This document shows, one piece after another, positions 23,746 through 34,261 of a stretch of 64,000 nucleotides of DNA (position 1 is its first letter; every line of letters begins with the position of its first letter). The notes beneath the pieces were generated by a model. It worked only from the letters and a program-made list of their open reading frames with translations, had not been told where the DNA came from and did no database searches. The position numbers were made by a program, and so were the translations under genes. The stretch lies in contig QANU01108904.1 of assembly GCA_003254905.1 (NCBI GenBank), positions 1-64,000 on the forward strand, in the 5' to 3' direction. The DNA comes from Nissolia schottii (taxonomy: Eukaryota; Streptophyta; Magnoliopsida; Fabales; Fabaceae).

Positions 23746-24403
23746 GAGTCCAAACAGACTTAAAGTGACAGCCAATACCAAACATGAAGATAAGTATATA
23801 AATATGGATACAAGTACAAGGTCCAAAACATGATTACACCTTTCATTACCAATATACATTACAATCATTGCATACAAGTTGTAATGGCCTATCTAGACCA
23901 TTTAACTGGTACACACTACAAGCCACGAATCGTCCTTATGCGTAAGTAAAATGCGTACTCTCTATTGCTCCTTAGGAGTCCCTTCCTACTTGAAGGCCTT
24001 CGGCCGTCCTACGTTGTCTCGTCCCTGTCCATGAACTGGTCGTATTCTCTTGGAACCATAAAGGAGTGGGGGTGAGAACATTTCGACCTCAGTGGGGATC
24101 CTTAGCCCTTTTAACGGTTCTTTGCTCAGCTATGATCCAAGCCACTCAGGAGATCTCTAAGTGTTCATGCATACTAGACTCCCTACTGGTTATTATCATC
24201 CATCCTAATCTTGAGTAGCTTTATCTAGTTTACTAGGTGACTGGGGATTTCTAGTCTTTGCATTACCTATGGTTTCGTACTTATTAATTTTATTCGCTTG
24301 AGTAATGTGATGCCTGATCACATACTCACGTCACCTATAACTTTCAGATAGGCTGTCTCGAGGGTTCTCCTGACGGTACTTATAATACTTACATGCACAC
24401 ACC

Positions 24404-24452
24404 CATACATACATACATACATACATACATACATACATACATACATACATAC
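24404..24452. repeat. (CATA)n microsatellite
   Basis: About twelve CATA units just left of the insertion site of the complete gypsy element. A TACATA-rich tract also occurs in the homologous position of other - strand LTRs (46640-46680). Confidence 0.9.
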
Positions 24453-24474
24453 CACCTATCTTATGCATGAGGGG

Positions 24475-27111
24475 TGTAACATCCCGATTTTTCTCCTTAC
24501 GAAGATTTCGCATGATAAATAAATAAAAATAAATTAATAAGATTGAAAAATTTAATCATTAACTTTAATCTTTAAAATATTAGCTAAGAAATAGTAATTG
24601 GGCGATTTCGTGGACTTTTGTGAGGTCCGAATCGATTTCTGGTTACTATTGAAATTTAATTACTACTCAAGGGAGTCCGTAAAATACACTAATATGAAAA
24701 TAAATTCAAGAATGTCCAAATAAAATTAAATAAGTAATAAGAAAAATTTAGTAGGTTATAACGGTATGTCCGAGATATTTTTAGGACAACCGTACATGAA
24801 CAATCAAGGACAAAATGCGATTAAACATGATTAAAATTGACCATGTGGTCATGGTTATTAACTAAGCCACGTAGGGCTGTTGCTCACCGTGAGAAGGGAA
24901 AAGAAACAGCAAAGAAAGAAACAACATGAACATTTGAGAGAAGTTAAAGATAGTTATATAATATAATAATAATATATGTAATAAATATATGTATATGTAA
25001 AGGCGGTGGGGGCTGCTAATATATACCCCCACCTGACGCCCTTTTTCATTATTTTTCCCAAAGCTATTAGCTTCGTTTCTTTCTTTGTTCTTTCTTTGTT
25101 CGTTTTTTTTTTCTCTTGCTTTGCTGCTCCGTTCGCGTATTGCTGTTACGCTGCCGGACGTTGGAAAAATAGCAGAGACCACCCTACCGTGATTAGGGAT
25201 TTTTCTACATCACTTCTATCGTTTCTAAACTGGATTCTGAGGTGGGTAATCCTGACTTATTCATCTCCTTAATAAATTTCATGTGTTATATGTATGATAT
25301 GTGAAAAATCAACTTAGTAGATTTTATGCCAAAAATATGTTTATTATGATGCTTGGATGATTTGTCATAATTTTAATGTTAGAAAAATATAACTGTGCTG
25401 ATTGGAACTTTGGTTTTTCTCAAATCATATTTTGTGAAAGGTTTGGAGCACAACGGAAAATTATTGTATTTTAGCTTGTATGCTAAGTATTAGGCATAAA
25501 TATTGTTAATAGCATAACCAATTTAATGCTTTGAACGGTTAGAGAAAAGATCAAATTAGGTGAAAATGATGCTTGTTTTCTTTATATTTCTTCATGGGAT
25601 TATTATTAATACAGGACGTGTGCTATAATACATAGTTGTAATCGATTATGTTAATGTTGTGATATGCAAATGTGCATATATGATACAAAAGATATGGTTG
25701 CTATGAAGTATAGATGATTTTAGGTATTTTTGAGAAATATAACTATATTTATGTTATTTTATGTACTTATATTCTTGAAACTAATTTCGAAAATATGATG
25801 TGAAAATATAAAGGTTAAACTGTGAAAATGATTTTGAATAGTTCCAGTGTTAGGAAAATATAACTGTTGATGTATGATGTGATTGGATATAACTGTTGAT
25901 GTATGATGTGAGTATGTGATTATGTGTTTTGGTAAAGCATGCATCATGAGGATAGATTACCAGAGGGTTGTGGTTTAAGGAATGAAAGGTAATGAATGAA
26001 AGATCGTAATGGAATGTAGGAACAAGAGTATGATGGAAAAGATAAATGTGCATATGATCGATGTTATGAATGAATGATGATGTAAAAAGGTAAATGATGC
26101 TACGGTCCACTTCTGGCTTAGCCCAAAGGAAGGCGGCCCCTCGCCACCTGGTAAGGGGGTGGAGTCATGTATCCTCGAGGAACAGGAAGAAAAGGCAGGT
26201 CGTACACCGTCATGCAGGTCAACGGGCTTGGGGTGTATGTGGGAGTGTGACACAGGCCAAGGAATGATGATAAGTTTCATGCATGAACGGCATCGTGAAC
26301 GATAGTATGCTCGAAGGGAACGCATGCATTGTTCCTCGTCACCATGCTCGAAGGGAACGCATGGGACGCGACCTCGATGTCTGCATACATGTATATATGG
26401 GTTATGTTACGACGGTTAAGAATAGAAAGCGCGAGAACCTAGATAAGAAAGATTAGATCTCCTGATCACCTAGTAACTTAGATAAAGCTGTTCAGGATCC
26501 TAAGTCAAGATAATAATCAGTAGGATTCTAGTATGCATGATCACGTAGAAACCCCTGAACCGCCTAGAGGATAACCGAGAAAATGAACACTAGTTAGCAC
26601 TAGGGAACCCCACTGAGGACCAAGAGTTCTCACCCCCACTCAGTTATGGATCCAGGTGGGCATAGCGAGGCGATCGACCCGAGGGACGCGTGGTAGACAA
26701 CAGAGGACTACAGAGCAGAGCTAGAATAATAGGACGTGCCTTCACGCGCCAAGACAATAGATGTTTTGTATTATGTTATATGACTTTTCTACACTTTGTG
26801 TAAATATTTATTACTATGGCTATGTGTAATTATGCTTTGGGACCTTGGTTGTAATTATATCTATATACACCTGCTCTTCATATCGTACTGCGGTTATTAG
26901 CGATTGTTGTTATATATCCTCTTAATCACGCACGGCTCCTACTTTATAAAATTATAATGCACATGAACGAATTTCAAATTGGTCCATATTTTCGCGTAAG
27001 AGATATTTGCAAAGGTAAAAGTACGGGCGGAAGGTAACCCGACACAACGGTTAACAACCCTGTGAACATTGCTTACTACCATGGAAGTGGGCAGTTAGCA
27101 GGGGTGTTACG
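24475..27111 (+). repeat. 5' LTR of the gag-only element
   Basis: 2637 bp. It differs from the right LTR at about one position in the first 1663 bp and about 18 in the last 974 bp (read by eye). Contains a direct repeat of ATATAACTGTTGATGTATGA (about 25859-25913) and two CTCGAAGGGAACGCATG units (26308-26363). Open frames inside (24862-25182 -, 25006-25272 +) recur in both LTRs only because the LTRs are copies. Confidence 0.9.
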
Positions 27112-27874
27112 GTTGGTATCAGAGCCAGGTTTCGATCCTGGGACCTGTGGGTTATGGGCCCACCACGCATTACAACAAGGTCACATGACGGTAGCCGAAT
27201 ACACGGCGAAGTTTGAACGACTATGTCGCTACTCCCGCACGTATCAGCTCAACCCCGACGAAACGTGGAAATGCGGAAAGTATCAAAGGGGACTAATGCC
27301 GGAGCTTCAGGTGTCTGTCAACCACCTATACATCCGTAACTACACTATGTTGGTCAACACCTGCCTGACCCTGGAAGAATCAACGACCAATTTGACGACT
27401 GTGCGAAACGAACGACTTAAGAGGAAGGCGGTGGAGCAAGGAAGCCCGTCACAAGAGCACAGGAGGAAGGGACCTTTCCAACCCCTTTTCCCTGGTCAGG
27501 GTAGAGAGCGGTATCCGTATCCGCCGCCACGACAGCAGCAAGGACAAACCCCGGACCAATCCCAACAAGGCCAATCGCCACCCGGAGGCGAACACAGGCA
27601 ACCTTGCCAGAAGTGCGACAAGCCCCACAGTGGAGAATGCCTGAAAGGGAAAAACGCTTGCTACCGATGTGGGAAACCTGGCCACATCGCCCGAGATTGT
27701 AGGGCACCCGCACCCATCAACCAATCGAGTAGATGCCATTGGTGCTTCGAAAGCGGACATCTCACCAAGGATTGTCCAACAAACAACCAATTCCCGGCCC
27801 GACCACAAGCAAAAGTCTTCACTATGGCAGCAGAACCATGGGAGGAAGAGGAAGAACCTGCCTCGGGTAAGTAA
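27062..27874 (+). pseudogene. Truncated gypsy gag with three zinc knuckles
   Basis: From about residue 40 the frame reads the end of the retrotransposon gag capsid domain (MTVAEYTAKFERLCRYS), then a basic, proline- and glutamine-rich linker. Three cysteine knuckles follow: CQKCDKPHSGEC (variant spacing), CYRCGKPGHIARDC and CHWCFESGHLTKDC (both CX2CX4HX4C), and then an acidic tail. The first 39 codons translate the LTR end and primer-binding site, so the normal gag start and N-terminal half are deleted. The gag at 33193-33750 shows what the missing part looks like in a relative. It would bind nucleic acid if made. Protease, RT and integrase are absent. Confidence 0.85.
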
Positions 27875-27932
27875 ACAGAAACATTGGGCATACGCAAATT
27901 TCGGGGGCGAAATTTTTCTAAGGGGAGAGGAA

Positions 27933-30597
27933 TGTAACATCCCGATTTTTCTCCTTACGAAGATTTCGCATGATAAATAAATAAGAATAAATTAATAAGA
28001 TTGAAAAATTTAATCATTAACTTTAATCTTTAAAATATTAGCTAAGAAATAGTAATTGGGCGATTTCGTGGACTTTTGTGAGGTCCGAATCGATTTCTGG
28101 TTACTATTGAAATTTAATTACTACTCAAGGGAGTCCGTAAAATACACTAATATGAAAATAAATTCAAGAATGTCCAAATAAAATTAAATAAGTAATAAGA
28201 AAAATTTAGTAGGTTATAACGGTATGTCCGAGATATTTTTAGGACAACCGTACATGAACAATCAAGGACAAAATGCGATTAAACATGATTAAAATTGACC
28301 ATGTGGTCATGGTTATTAACTAAGCCACGTAGGGCTGTTGCTCACCGTGAGAAGGGAAAAGAAACAGCAAAGAAAGAAACAACATGAACATTTGAGAGAA
28401 GTTAAAGATAGTTATATAATATAATAATAATATATGTAATAAATATATGTATATGTAAAGGCGGTGGGGGCTGCTAATATATACCCCCACCTGACGCCCT
28501 TTTTCATTATTTTTCCCAAAGCTATTAGCTTCGTTTCTTTCTTTGTTCTTTCTTTGTTCGTTTTTTTTTTCTCTTGCTTTGCTGCTCCGTTCGCGTATTG
28601 CTGTTACGCTGCCGGACGTTGGAAAAATAGCAGAGACCACCCTACCGTGATTAGGGATTTTTCTACATCACTTCTATCGTTTCTAAACTGGATTCTGAGG
28701 TGGGTAATCCTGACTTATTCATCTCCTTAATAAATTTCATGTGTTATATGTATGATATGTGAAAAATCAACTTAGTAGATTTTATGCCAAAAATATGTTT
28801 ATTATGATGCTTGGATGATTTGTCATAATTTTAATGTTAGAAAAATATAACTGTGCTGATTGGAACTTTGGTTTTTCTCAAATCATATTTTGTGAAAGGT
28901 TTGGAGCACAACGGAAAATTATTGTATTTTAGCTTGTATGCTAAGTATTAGGCATAAATATTGTTAATAGCATAACCAATTTAATGCTTTGAACGGTTAG
29001 AGAAAAGATCAAATTAGGTGAAAATGATGCTTGTTTTCTTTATATTTCTTCATGGGATTATTATTAATACAGGACGTGTGCTATAATACATAGTTGTAAT
29101 CGATTATGTTAATGTTGTGATATGCAAATGTGCATATATGATACAAAAGATATGGTTGCTATGAAGTATAGATGATTTTAGGTATTTTTGAGAAATATAA
29201 CTATATTTATGTTATTTTATGTACTTATATTCTTGAAACTAATTTCGAAAATATGATGTGAAAATATAAAGGTTAAACTGTGAAAATGATTTTGAATAGT
29301 TCCAGTGTTAGGAAAATATAACTGTTGATGTATGATGTGATTGGATATAACTGTTGATGTATGATGTGAGTATGTGATTATGTGTTTTGGTAAAGCATGC
29401 ATCATGAGGATAGATTACCAGAGGGTTGTGGTTTAAGGAATGAAAGGTAATGAATGAAAGATCGTAATGGAATGTAGGAACAAGAGTATGATGGAAAAGA
29501 TAAATGTGCATATGATCGATGTTATGAATGAATGATGATGTAAAAAGGTAAATGATGCTACGGTCCACTTCTGGCTTAGCCCAAAGGAAGGCGGCCATTC
29601 GCCACCCGGTAAGGGGGTGGAGTCATGTATCCTCGAGGAACAGGCAGAAAAGGCAGGTCGTACACCGTCATGCAGGTCGACGGGCCTGGGGTGTACGTGG
29701 GAGTGTGACACAGGCCAAGGAATGATGATAAGTTTCATGCATGAACGGCATCGTGAACGATAGTATGCTCGAAGGGAACGCATGCATTGTTCCTCGTCAC
29801 CATGNGGTTTATAAATTATTATTTGATCGCGCACTAAAATCTAACGACGTTTTGGTGCTCGTCAGTCTGCATACATGTATATATGGGTTATGTTACGACG
29901 GTTAAGAATAGAAAGCGCGAGAACCTAGATAAGAAAGATTAGATCCCCTTATCACCTAGTAACTTAGATAAAGCTGTTCAGGATCCTAAGTCAAGATAAT
30001 AATCAATAGGATTCTAGTATGCATGATCACGTAGAAACCCCTGAACGGCCTAGAGGATAACCGAGAAAATGAACACTAGTTAGCACTAGGGAACCCCACT
30101 GAGGACCAAGAGTTCTCACCCCCACTCAGTTATGGATCCAGGTGGGCATAGCGAGGCGATCGACCCGAGGGACGCGTGGTAGACAACAGAGGACTACAGA
30201 GCAGAGCTAGAATAGTAGGACGTGCCTTCACGCGCCAAGACAATAGATGTTTTGTATTATGTTATATGACTTTTCTACACTTTGTGTAAATATTTATTAC
30301 TATGGCTATGTGTAATTATGCTTTGGGACCTTGGTTGTAATTATATCTATATACACCTGCTCTCCATATCCTACTGCGGTTATTAGCGATTGTTGTTATA
30401 TATCCTCTTAATCACGCACGGCTCCTACTTTATAAAATTATAACGCACATGAACGAATTTCAAATTGGTCCATATTTTCGCGTAAGAGATATTTGCAAAG
30501 GTAAAAGTACGGGCAGAAGGTAACCCGACACAACGATTAACAACCCTGTGAACATTGCTTACTACCATGGAAGTGGGCAGTTAGCAGGGGTGTTACA
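27933..30597 (+). repeat. 3' LTR of the gag-only element (contains N at 29805)
   Basis: 2665 bp. At 29805-29865 an N plus 60 bases unlike the left LTR replace the segment CTCGAAGGGAACGCATGGG... of the other copy. Matching resumes at TCTGCATACATG (29866). Confidence 0.9.
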
Positions 30598-30602
30598 AGG
30601 GG

Positions 30603-32040
30603 GCTTGGGGACTTTCTCTTACGCGCCTTAAGGTTGCGACCTTTTCGTTACTTTTCTATCCATCATTCTCCTTTGTAGTCCGTGGGACTGTTGTCCCCAT
30701 TTGGCTACAACCCACTTACTTCTCCGTATCATCGACGACCAGGCAACGCTCCTTACTTGTGTTGTAGCGAACCACGATTGCTCGTAAGCATACTTCATCA
30801 GCCGACGATAGGGAGTGACCACTCGGCATTCCGGATGGTGAGGGGTCACCCTAGAAGCGTCACCAGAGGTGGACTCGTACTTTCATAACCTTCTCTTTGA
30901 CTTTACATATTACACGCCCTTTTTGGTGGCCTTGACTTTCTCTTTCATGGCGTAAACTTTACTTTTCCTTCTTTCTTTCTCTTTAAATCCGGGAAGAGCC
31001 CGCGTTTAGGTCTGAGCCTGCGTTTCTTGATCATAAGACTAGTCCTTCTTGCTAGACTGGTAAAGGCTTGTCATGTTTGACGTGCCAAGAGAGGGGATTT
31101 CCTATTACACAACTATGTACTTAACTATAAGGTCTTTTGGCCCCAGCGTGGCCGGAACCTTCCTAAGATATCTCAATTTCCCTAATGTTCAATTATGATC
31201 TTTGTTTAAGGTTAGGCGATAAGTTTCTAGTGATCTAGGGTTGTCCTATATGCCTGGTGACAACCGTACCCTCATGATGCATAATAACATAAGTACAGTA
31301 CATAATATACAGTTATTCAATTATGATATCCAAATTATGGTGAGACAGTGCTTGTCGGGATATTCGTATACTCTTTTTCTTTACAATTTTGGTTAACAAA
31401 ATCCTGAAGGGTCCAAAATATCACCCCAAGGTTTTTGATAGCTCTAAGATCATTTTTACACCCATAAACCCAGATTTTTACCCCAAATTCCTAAAATTAT
31501 AGTTTTACCCTTTTTGCCCAAAATTCCGTTTTTAAAACGACATAACCGATTTTCTTCGGAATTTTAGTTATCAAAAAAATCGAAGGGATCAAGACTTCAC
31601 CCCGAAGTTTTTGATAGCTTTAAACTCATTTTTCATAAAAATAAACCCAGATTTTTTGTCCTAATACCCAAAATGACAGTTTTGCCCTTATTTGCTCAAA
31701 ACGTCATTTTTGACCCGAAAACCTGACTTTCTTTAGAATTTTAGTTATCAAAAACCCGAAGGGCTCAAGACTTCAACCCAAGTTTTTGATAGGTCTAAAC
31801 TCATTCTTCATGAAAACAAACCTAGATTTTTAGTCTTAATACCTGAAACTGCAATTTTGCCCCTATTTGCCCAAAACGTCATTTTTACCTGTTTTGTTCG
31901 AAAATTTTGTCGGGGGCTCCAAAAATCATAAAACTTAACACCTCCACTAGATTTTTCATGTAGAAACCGAAAATGATGTTGGTTTTTCATGATAAAAATC
32001 TCATCCCTTAGTTTTCACTCAAGCTCCCTCTTTTCATATC
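30603..32040 (-). mobile_element. Right part of the outer - strand gypsy LTR
   Basis: Continues the LTR begun at 23312: GGGCTTGGGGACTTTCTCTTACGCGCC here matches GGGGCTTAGGGACTTACTCTTACGCGCC in the related LTR at 46690. Three tandem units of about 175 bp lie at 31384-31900. The LTR stops without its expected end near 32040, where a + strand LTR tail follows. Small open frames are not genes. Confidence 0.65.
31384..31900. repeat. Three tandem units of about 175 bp
   Basis: GTTTTTGATAG recurs at 31431, 31607 and 31782 (periods 176 and 175), each followed by ATAAACCCAGATTTTT- and TTTTGCCC-type blocks. Related units are at 40625-40930 in the solo LTR, so the array belongs to this LTR family. Confidence 0.8.
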
Positions 32041-32050
32041 TTAAACCTAA

Positions 32051-32155
32051 AGTATACGAAAAGAATATGAAAAGAATATGAAAAGGATATGAAAAAGATA
32101 TGAAAGGAATATGAAAGGACTATGAAAGGAATATGGAAAGAATATGAAAAGAACA
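32051..32155. repeat. Minisatellite of ATATGAAAAGA-type units
   Basis: About nine imperfect units of 10-12 bp (AATATGAAAAG, GATATGAAAAA, GAATATGAAAGG) lie at the junction between the - and + strand LTR pieces. Confidence 0.85.
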
Positions 32156-33023
32156 TGTGACAAGGCAAGGATAAGTAAGAAGGTCTATGAAGTACCTTGA
32201 CATGAGAATGAGAAATATAAGAGCAATATGACTTAAAGTTAAGAACAGAAGGTAGTAAGTATAGAAAGGTTTCCTAGGTTAAGTAAGTAAAGAGACTAGA
32301 TTCCCCAATCACTTAGTAAACTAGTAAAGCTGCTCAGGACTAGCAGGATTAATAATAACAAGTACGGTTTTAGTATGGTATGACACCTAGAGACCCATGA
32401 GCGGCGGAATCATAATTGAGTAGAAAATAACGTATGATCCCCCAAGGTTACCCACTGAGGACACAATGTTCTCATCCCTACTCCTTTATGGTTCCAGGCT
32501 AACACGACGTGTACGCCGAGACCGAGCAAGCACCAGAAGACGAGCAGAGTCGTAGATATCAGAGTGGCGCAGCGGAAGCAACGGACAATAACTTATGTTT
32601 TATGTTTTAGATTAGCTCAAGGGACTAGATGTTCCCTTAAACCATATGCAAATTAAATGTATTATGACTAGTATACTTGATGGTGTAATTATGTATTATT
32701 ACTTGAATGTGTAACTGTGTGATGGACCAAATAGTTGTATATTCATACATTTATTTCATAAGATCTCCAGTACTGCTACTCCATAGTTAATTATCGCTTA
32801 AGTCCATTGAGACTCTATCGCTTGTATCTTTGTATGCTTTCTCGAACACGCACGACTCCTAGTTTCTGTAAAAAAGGGAAAAAGTTTTGAAAACGGACCA
32901 TATTTTCGAATAAGCAATATTTGCTAAGCTAAAAGTAGGGGCTAAAAGTAACCCAACCCTTGCAGCTAACAACCCTAAGATCAGTGTGCGACTATAGCGT
33001 AGGCTGAAATTAGGGGTGTTACA
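32156..33023 (+). mobile_element. 3' part of a + strand gypsy LTR followed by a primer-binding site
   Basis: Ends GGGGTGTTACA at 33023, with primer-binding site TGGTATCAGAGC at 33026-33037. The block CCCACTGAGGACACAATGTTCTCATCCCTACTCCTTTATGG matches the family signature. The 5' part of the LTR is missing, replaced by the inverted - strand LTR. Confidence 0.75.
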
Positions 33024-33192
33024 GTTGGTATCAGAGCAGTTTGGTCCAACGGAGCCTGCAGACTGAGCTGCACTATGCTTTCGGGCATGAACACAGTGTA
33101 TGTCCTTACTACGTGGTATGTGCTAAGTTCATGTGTACCCGCCTTTTTTGAGACAGATCAACTCGGAATTGTGCAGGTACGACAGGTTAGCC

Positions 33193-33780
33193 ATGCCACC
33201 TCGTAAGGATAGGACACGACGCAACGCTGAACCTGCGGATCTCGCAGACATCCTAAGGGAAATGGCTCGGGCCACCCAAGCCCAAGCTCAAGCCACCGCT
33301 CAGATGGTAGCAGCCATCGCTCAAAGGAATGCACCACTAACGCCGCAGGAGATTGATGCTCGGAGAAGACTTCAGCAGAGCTAGACCACCGGTCTTTGAG
33401 GGAGTAATGGACCCGGACCTGGTCCATGGCTGGATCCAGAAAATGGAGCAGATTTTCGAGGATGTTCCCTGTACTGACCTTCAGAAGGTCAAGTTCACGT
33501 CAAGGAAGTTAGAGGGAGCAACAGGGGAATGGTGGGACTTGACCAGGCCCCTGTTCGAACAAGATGATGTTCGGGTTACTTGGAACCAGTTTAAGACGGT
33601 GTTTATGGATAAGTATTTTCCTCAGGAGCTACAGGACCGAAAGGAGGCAGAATTTTTAGAGCTTAAGCAGGGAGCAATGACCGTCGCAGAGTATACAACA
33701 ACATTCGAGAGACTCTGCCGGTATTCACAAACATATAGGCTCCACTCGGGTCGGGTCAGGTTACTCTGCGGACCTTCCGA
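33193..33780 (+). pseudogene. Gypsy gag N-terminal half, frameshifted and truncated
   Basis: Starts MPPRKDRTRRN 155 bases after the primer-binding site. The first frame runs to a stop at 33382-33384. The capsid-type gag domain continues in the next frame from about 33383 (RPPVFEGVMDPDLVHGWIQK, WNQFKTVFMDKYFP, then MTVAEYTTTFERLCRYS). Sequence similarity ends near 33750, before the zinc knuckles. The frameshift and the truncation make it non-functional. Confidence 0.85.
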
Positions 33781-34261
33781 GTAACGCTTATTGGCAGGCT
33801 TTGGGTCGAGTCGATCCGCGGATCCTCGGTTATGGTCTTAGCGGATAGGCCTTTACTGCCCAATCCATAACAATTAACTTCACCAAACCAAAAAAATAAA
33901 AATCAAGTGAAGGGAATTCAATTAAATCATTTAAATTTTCTTGCATTTCAAATCCATTAATATTTGAAAATATTTTATCCAAACACAATCTCTAGCAATC
34001 AAAATATAAAATATAATAGATCAATTATCATAATCCCTACATTGATAATTTTATTTCGCACTTATATAAGGACAAGCATTACAATATTAGCCATAGTACA
34101 ACAACATGCCAGAGTACAACATTAATAATCCCAATTTTTTTCCTGATACAACATTTCCTATTAATTACTGTAAAAGTAAAGCAAACAAAGAAACATCCAC
34201 AATGAACAACGAACAAATGAGTGTTCATGAGAAAGACATAGATATGCAAACAGCTTCTTGC
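33781..34261. other. 3' flank of the methyltransferase gene
   Basis: 33752-33870 has GGGTCGGGTCAGG / GGGTCGAGTCGATCC repeats suggesting a decayed MITE. The rest is AT-rich and includes the 3' UTR of the - strand gene ending at 34262. No further gene seen. Confidence 0.4.

Larger units (their letters stand above)
23312..24474 (-). mobile_element. Left part of an outer - strand gypsy LTR
   Basis: Begins TGTAACACCCCTGTTAACTG, the complement of the GGGGTGTTACA terminus of this family. Around 24060 the text AGTGGGGGTGAGAAC...CAGTGGGG is the complement of the TTCTCACCCCCACT block found in + strand copies. It is interrupted at 24475 by the complete element 24475-30597 and resumes at 30603. No 5-bp duplication of its own could be confirmed, because the other end is truncated. 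Confidence 0.7.
24475..30597 (+). mobile_element. Complete gag-only gypsy element (TR-GAG-like) with 5-bp target duplication
   Basis: Two long LTRs, 24475-27111 and 27933-30597, flank an internal region of only 821 bp. Target duplication AGGGG at 24470-24474 and 30598-30602. LTRs start TGTAACATCCCG and end TGTTACA (TGTTACG in the left copy). The primer-binding site TGGTATCAGAGC (27114-27125) is complementary to initiator-Met tRNA, and the polypurine tract AGGGGAGAGGAA is at 27921-27932. The interior encodes only part of gag, so the element needs enzymes from an autonomous relative. It lies inside an opposite-strand LTR of the same superfamily. An N at 29805 disturbs the right LTR. Confidence 0.9.

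Noticed and set aside
24862-28730. Proteins conserved between two loci (24862-25182 and 28320-28640; 25006-25272 and 28464-28730)
   Set aside because: They are identical only because they lie in the two LTRs of one element. No domain, low-complexity content, and both strands open.
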